Source: Chrysemys picta bellii (lineage: Eukaryota; Chordata; Testudines; Emydidae). From it: 64,000 nt of DNA. The stretch lies in NCBI RefSeq assembly GCF_011386835.1, contig NC_088809.1, forward strand, positions 22,327,067 to 22,391,066, given 5' to 3'. The translations under genes and the position numbers were made by a program. The notes under the pieces were generated by a model. That model was not told the origin of the DNA. It saw only the letters and a program-made list of their open reading frames with translations, and made no database searches. Below, piece by piece: positions 56,001 to 62,000 of this stretch (within the stretch, counting starts at the first letter, position 1; every line of letters starts with the position of its first letter).

Positions 56001-59000
56001 CGCTATTTCAGGAGGCTTGAGGTGAGGCCTCTGGCGACTGACAGGAACCAGCAGGCCCATCTGCCAAACAACAGCAGCACGCTACAAGTGGCTGCCTGAC
56101 CCTGCCCTCTAGGGGCCAGAAGGGAGGGACATTCCCCATGGGCCCCTGATTCCTTGGCCTCTCTGATGCAGGCTCAGAGGTTTAACTGTGCTTTGGACAC
56201 CTGTTCACTCAGAGGCCACCAACTATTCAAAGAGGCCACCGGACAGCCGGTAGCAGGCAGCAACTTTGGTTCCTATTGCCCTACTTCAGGTTCAAACCAG
56301 TGGAGTAGAATCTAACGGCTCCTTATCTCATTCCTACTGCCCTGAGCCCTCCAGCCTCCCCATCCTAGGCAGGGCGCCTCTATTCCTCTGCCTAGCGGCT
56401 CTGTCTCCTGGGGAAGAGAGATACGGCCATGCAGGTAGGATCAGTATCTGTAGCTGGCCTGTATGTTGGACACTCCTGGGTTAGAGTGGAAGATGATGGA
56501 GCATGTAGGACACACGATCTTCCTAGCTGCAGAGAGCCAAGCAGAGAATCTGTAACCTCATCTGTCCCACGCGCACGGGGGAGGGGATGGCTGGTATCAC
56601 TGCTCCAGAAGATGAAGCCTTTTCTGCATGCCACCTTGGTAACCAAATTATCATCTCTCGGGGGTTTTCAGGGAGGACTAAATTACAGCCCTAATTAGAT
56701 TTAGATCTTGGGTAGATAATATAGGCTTGGCATCAAGGCAGCTTTAAAAAAGTCATTCAGAGGTAATTATAATCAAGAGTCCCGAGAGAGAGAACGAGAG
56801 GCCAAACCAGCAACAACCACCCCATCACCATCAGGTGGAGCGGTAAGCTTCACAGCTCCAGCATGCCCCAGACCGCAGCCCAGAGGTTTACACACCCGAG
56901 AAGCAGCTGCACTCTGCCCCTGCTGCAGAGCTCACCTGCACCACAGCGCAGATACAAAAGCCACAATGTCGGGGGCACTCATGTTTGTACAGAGCTTTAA
57001 AGAGGGAAACCCTCCAAGTACCAAGTAAATGATAGCCAGTTATTATTCCTGTTATTGCACTTTAAGATCCAGGGATCACAGGGATGACAGTAGCTATGTA
57101 AGTGCTCAGCATTCGTTTTTTACACATATACAGAGACGGCATGGTACATTCTTTTATAAAAGACAATCCTTTATTTTAATATCATAGGCATAAGAAAGCA
57201 GCTGCCTTAACAATATGCTCAATCCACACATTCCTTCCCAGTACCATGCCAGACTCCTTTCTAGAATACTCTCTCCGTCCCCCTCCGAGATCGTTGCTGA
57301 AAGGGCTGCAGCGGTGGTGAGCTGGCTGGAGGTACAACGGCAGGCCGGGAGCCAGCAAACCTGTGAGGAGCCGCATTCTAATCAGATTCAGGAGGAGCTT
57401 GTGATGCAGACAGACCAGAGACAGGAAACCCCTAGTCCGGGCTGGTTCCCCACCCTCCCGCAGGGCACCAGCTATAAAAACCAACGTTCGCTCAGCACCT
57501 TTCAGCCCAGGAGCCCAGAGTGCACCTGCACGCTCGGATTAGAAAATGACGTACAGAGATGATTTCATCCATGCAGCCACTCACCTTAAACAGCTCACAA
57601 TGCACAAGAGCTTGGCACAGGTTGGGCAGCATGTGATTAGCCATTGTGTAATGGGCCAGGACCACGGGGGTGATTAGCCATTGTGTAATGGGCCAGGACC
57701 ACGGGGCCATCACCCCAACTCTTGTACCAGGTGCTCTGGACTGTTTAATGAGCACAAGTAAATCTTATTTCCAGGCTGGCTTCAGGGCAGCACAACAGCC
57801 TGCATTCAAGCTGCGGCAGATTTGACCAAACCGCTATTTCCCCCCGAAATGAAATCTAAGCCACGAATCCAGCCGGGCGAAGAGATCTCGGAGCACTGAG
57901 TGGGGAGTCACCGAGCAAGGCATGGACTGGGCACTGCCTGCCCCTGGGGAACAAGGGCTGGAGCTCAGCTCAGCTCCCCCTTGCAGAGGCACCCCGGTTG
58001 ATTACAGACGGCCTGCTTGGGAGCCAGCAAGCAGGGGATGCTTACGGGGAGGCTGGGCTGCTCATGCTGGGTTGAACCCCGGGCCGGAGGACGTGTTCTT
58101 GTGTTAGCTTCTATTGCTCTCTGCTGATAAACAGCCCCCCTCAAGGAAAAGCCCGGCTGACTGCACCTGGCCATTCCCATCTGCATCTCAGCTCCCATGT
58201 TATTCACACCTGGCCACAGGCACTTGGGTTAGGTTTCACTTCCCCTTCAACACTAGAGGCCACGCGGGTCTCTCTGCTCGCATGAGCCAGCCACAGAGCA
58301 CGGCAGGAGAGGGGCAGTGGCTCCATGGGAGGCTTCCCCCAACCTTGCAGAAGGCCACACACCAGTAGGGTTACCATATATCCGTTTTTTCCCGGACACG
58401 TCCGGCTTTTCGGCAATCAAACCCCCGTCCGGGGGGAATTGCCAAAAAGCCGAACATGTCCGGGAAAAATATGGACAGGCACTTCCCCTCCCACGGCTGC
58501 TCTGCTCCTCCCCTGACTCAGACTTCGGCTCTGTTTAAGAGCCAAGCTGCCCGAGCCAGCGCTACCGGCTTCGGGCAGCCCCCGTGCCTCCGGACCCCAG
58601 CCGCCGGCCAGGCACTTCCCCTCCCCGGCTCCAGCTGCTCTGCTCCGGCGGCGCAGGGTCCGGAGGCACGGGGGCTGCCCGAAGCTGGTAGCGCTGGCTC
58701 GGGCAGCTTGGCTGTTAAACAGAGCTGAAGAGTCAGGGGAGGAGCAAAGCAGCCGGAGCCCGGGAGGAGAAGTGCCCGGCCGGGGGCGCAGGGTCCGGAG
58801 GCATAGGGGCTGCCCGAAGCCGGTAGCGCTGGCTCGGGCAGCTTGGCTCTTAGAGCCGAAGTCTGAGTCTGGGGAGGAGCAGAGCAGCTGGAGCCGGGGA
58901 GGAGAAGTGCCCGGCTGGGGGCGCAGGGTCCGGAGGCATAGGGGCTGCCCGAAGCCCGAGCGCTACCGGCTTCACGGTTTGCCGGGCAGCCTCCAGACCC

Positions 59001-62000
59001 TGTGCCCCCGGCTGGGCGCTTCCCCTCCCGGGCTCCAGCTGTGCTGGGGAAGCGCCGGCCGGGGGCGCAGAGTCTGGGGGCTGCCCGGCAAACCGTGAAG
59101 CCGGTAGAGCTTGGGCAACCCTTTTCGCGTGGCTGGGAGGGAGGAGGGGGAGTTAGGGCAGGGACTTTGGGGAATGGGCGGGGAATGGGCGGAGTTGGGT
59201 GGGGAAGGGGCGGAGTTGGGGCCAGGCCGGGGTGGGAAAGGGGCGGGGCCAGGGCCCCATGGAGTGTCCTCTTTTTTATTTTTTAAATATGGTAGCCCTA
59301 CACACCAGCACCCTCCACAGGTTCCAGGCTTCGCAGCTGTACAGGGACAAGGCTGCTCGCCATGGCATCAGCTCTGCACAACTCCACATGCGTTTCTTCC
59401 CGGGAGCTTGTTGCCAATCCAGCCAGCACAAGCTGCCCTAGATCCCGTGCTTGGGAGGGGGACTGTGGGGGCAAGGTCATCTCCAGTGGAAGCCATGGAG
59501 TCCCAGTGTGACTGCCCCATCTCTGCGAGAGTCCAGAGTGCTCCGACCCATCACAGCCCCAGTGGAAGGCTCTGAGGAGAAGTCCTCCATTCCCCACCCA
59601 TAAAGCCGTTACACCCAGGCACCTGCTAACTCTCCCTTTACCTTAGACAAGCTGCAAGGGCAAAGCCTTAGGCCTCGGCTACATGGGAAAGTTGTTCTGA
59701 TCTAACTTCGGGGTGAATTTAAAGCAGTGCAGCTACCCCACTATAAGCCCCCTTTCGCTCATGACACAGGAAGGGGTTAAGCTAAAATGAAGAGGGGGGG
59801 GGAGGGGAAAACGCTGCTTTTCTACCGGACTGCGAGTGTCCACTCGGGGCCACCCCGGGATAACTCTACCCAGTGTGGGGAACTGGTACAGCTTTCCCCA
59901 TTGCACCAGCCCCACATCACACTAGCTCCCGTCCAGCCCTGTCCACTCCCCAAAGGGAGCGGTTTTTACCGCACTTACACTTTAAATCCAGCAGTCAGCT
60001 ACCTGGCAAGGCTGGATTCACGCCGAGGAGCTGCACTGCGTAACGGGCGCCCTCGCCCACACAGCACATGCTAGTCACCTGCTCCATGAGGCAAATGGGC
60101 CGGGAGAGCCCAAGGGCTGAGCAGGCCTCGCGTTTGCCAGCTGCTCAGCCCCCCCACAGGAGCTGGAGGGGAGGGAGATACAAGGTAACACAGGCGCGGC
60201 CTGGCAAGGGGCCACTGAAAGAAACATGGGAGAAATGCAGGACTCTGTCTGCCCACAAGAGTGCCCTTGCGGGGACAGAGGTACGGCCCATGTCCCATCA
60301 CCACGGGATCTGAGCACTGCAGCATTCACTTTCTCAAGATTAGGGCCTGTAACTGGCCAGTAAAACCAACCCACCAGGGTAGCGTACTGCAGTAACCCCT
60401 CATGCATCTCAGCCCATCGCTGAGAGAAAACGGGGAGCTTTGCAGCCTGCCTCAAAGCCAAAGCTCTGGCAGAGCCAGAGAGGAAGCAAATTCCTCTCGC
60501 TGCGAATGCTCTGCCTGCAGCTCCCTCGGGGTTAGCCCAAGGGCCCCTCTGGAGGGAACCGCTTTGGGAGCTCATTGAGGAGGCCCCTTTACACAGCCAG
60601 TAGGGTCTCCTCTTCCCCCCACGACTCTGCCTCCTCGCTGCCGCAGCTCTGGGGAACAAGACAGCGGCTCGAGTCAGGGTCTAACAGCCTCGCTCCTGCA
60701 AAGCCCACGGCCCTGCTTTGGGATCCGAAGGCCGTGTTCACACAGTCCTGGAGAGCATTTGCCACCATGGCCGTCCCGAGGAGGAGAGGCAGGCCTCATG
60801 CTCCCATTTCCCAGCTACTCAAGCCCTCCTTCCACCTGTGTGTGTTGCAGTGAGCTCTCAGCACCCAGAGGGGCCTGCCACTGCCTGTTCCACACTGCCC
60901 AGCTCAGCAAGCAGGAAGGAGCTGCCACCTTTCCCAGTGCAGGGCTGGTGGGAGTACTGCACCCCAAGACAAAGGCAGGCAGCTCCCGGCAGGGTCTGGC
61001 ATTTCCTAGCCGAGACTCCAGCTAAGGAACAGTGCGGCGAGACAAGGAGCTGACAGTTTATTTCACAGTCCTGTACCCTGGGGCAGCCGGGCCCCAGCCA
61101 GCAAGTGAAAGACAAGGCCTGACTCCGGGGCCCAGCCAGAGCGCCATGTCCAGCAGTGGGAGAGATGCTGCCGAGGGGGTGGGGTGGGGGGGCACACAAG
61201 CCTCCCAACAGCAATGCAGTGCTAATTCAAGGGGTGGCAACGATCAGCTCTAGGCCTCCTGGGTGGGAGGTTAGTGAACGGGTCACTCCTGGGATCTCCA
61301 GAGCTCAGTCCTGACACCACGCTTACCTAGGCCATTAGTTCTGTGTCCTGCCAGCACAACCAGCTGGCTGGAAGCATGTGACACAAGGGGAACTGAAGGT
61401 GCGTCTACACGGCACATTAAGCCCAGGCTCAGGTTTCAGCCCAAGCCCCCCTTCCGTGCACACACAGATCAGTCTGACTCAGGCCAGCAAGCGCTCAGGA
61501 CCCAGGGCCTAGGACCCCGCGCCCCACTGAGGCTCAGGACCAAGCCCTGTCATTGTGCTCAGGCTGCAGACCCGAGTCAGCAGGTCTGCGTGGTGCAGTC
61601 TGGACACGGCTGTGAGACCGGGGCCTAGCCATTGTAAACCCACATTTCCACTGCCGGGCGGACGGAAGCACTGAGCCCACAGACCCAGGCTTAGCGTGCA
61701 GCCTAGATGTCTCCAGAGTGATAATTCTGCTTCCCAGCCTAGCTCACAGAGGAGAATGTACCCCTGGGGGACTGAACGGGTGGAGCTGCAGGAGACCCCA
61801 TCACCAGAACTCACCTTCCTGGAATGGATCATAGAATATCAGGGTTGGAAGGGACCTCAGGAGGTCATCTAGTCCAACTCCCTGCTCAAAGCAGGGCCAA
61901 TCCCCAACTAAATCAATGGATCAGATGTGGGTGGGAAGAGCATGGTCTGTTTGGAGGGGAGGAGGGAAGAAAGGAGGCGGGGACGAGAAGCGGCCTTACT

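Larger units (their letters stand above)
55205..61999. other. HIP1 w1-w2 intron (6.8 kb)
   Basis: Holds an AT-rich conserved-looking island (56635-56800), a 37-bp exact duplication (57633-57706), the 935-bp transposon at 58366-59300 and a CR1/Cry I tail at 61829-61911. Bases 55205-56600 and 59700-61800 show no element or gene I can name; 59670-59760 resembles one arm of the MITE at 43792. Confidence 0.6.
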
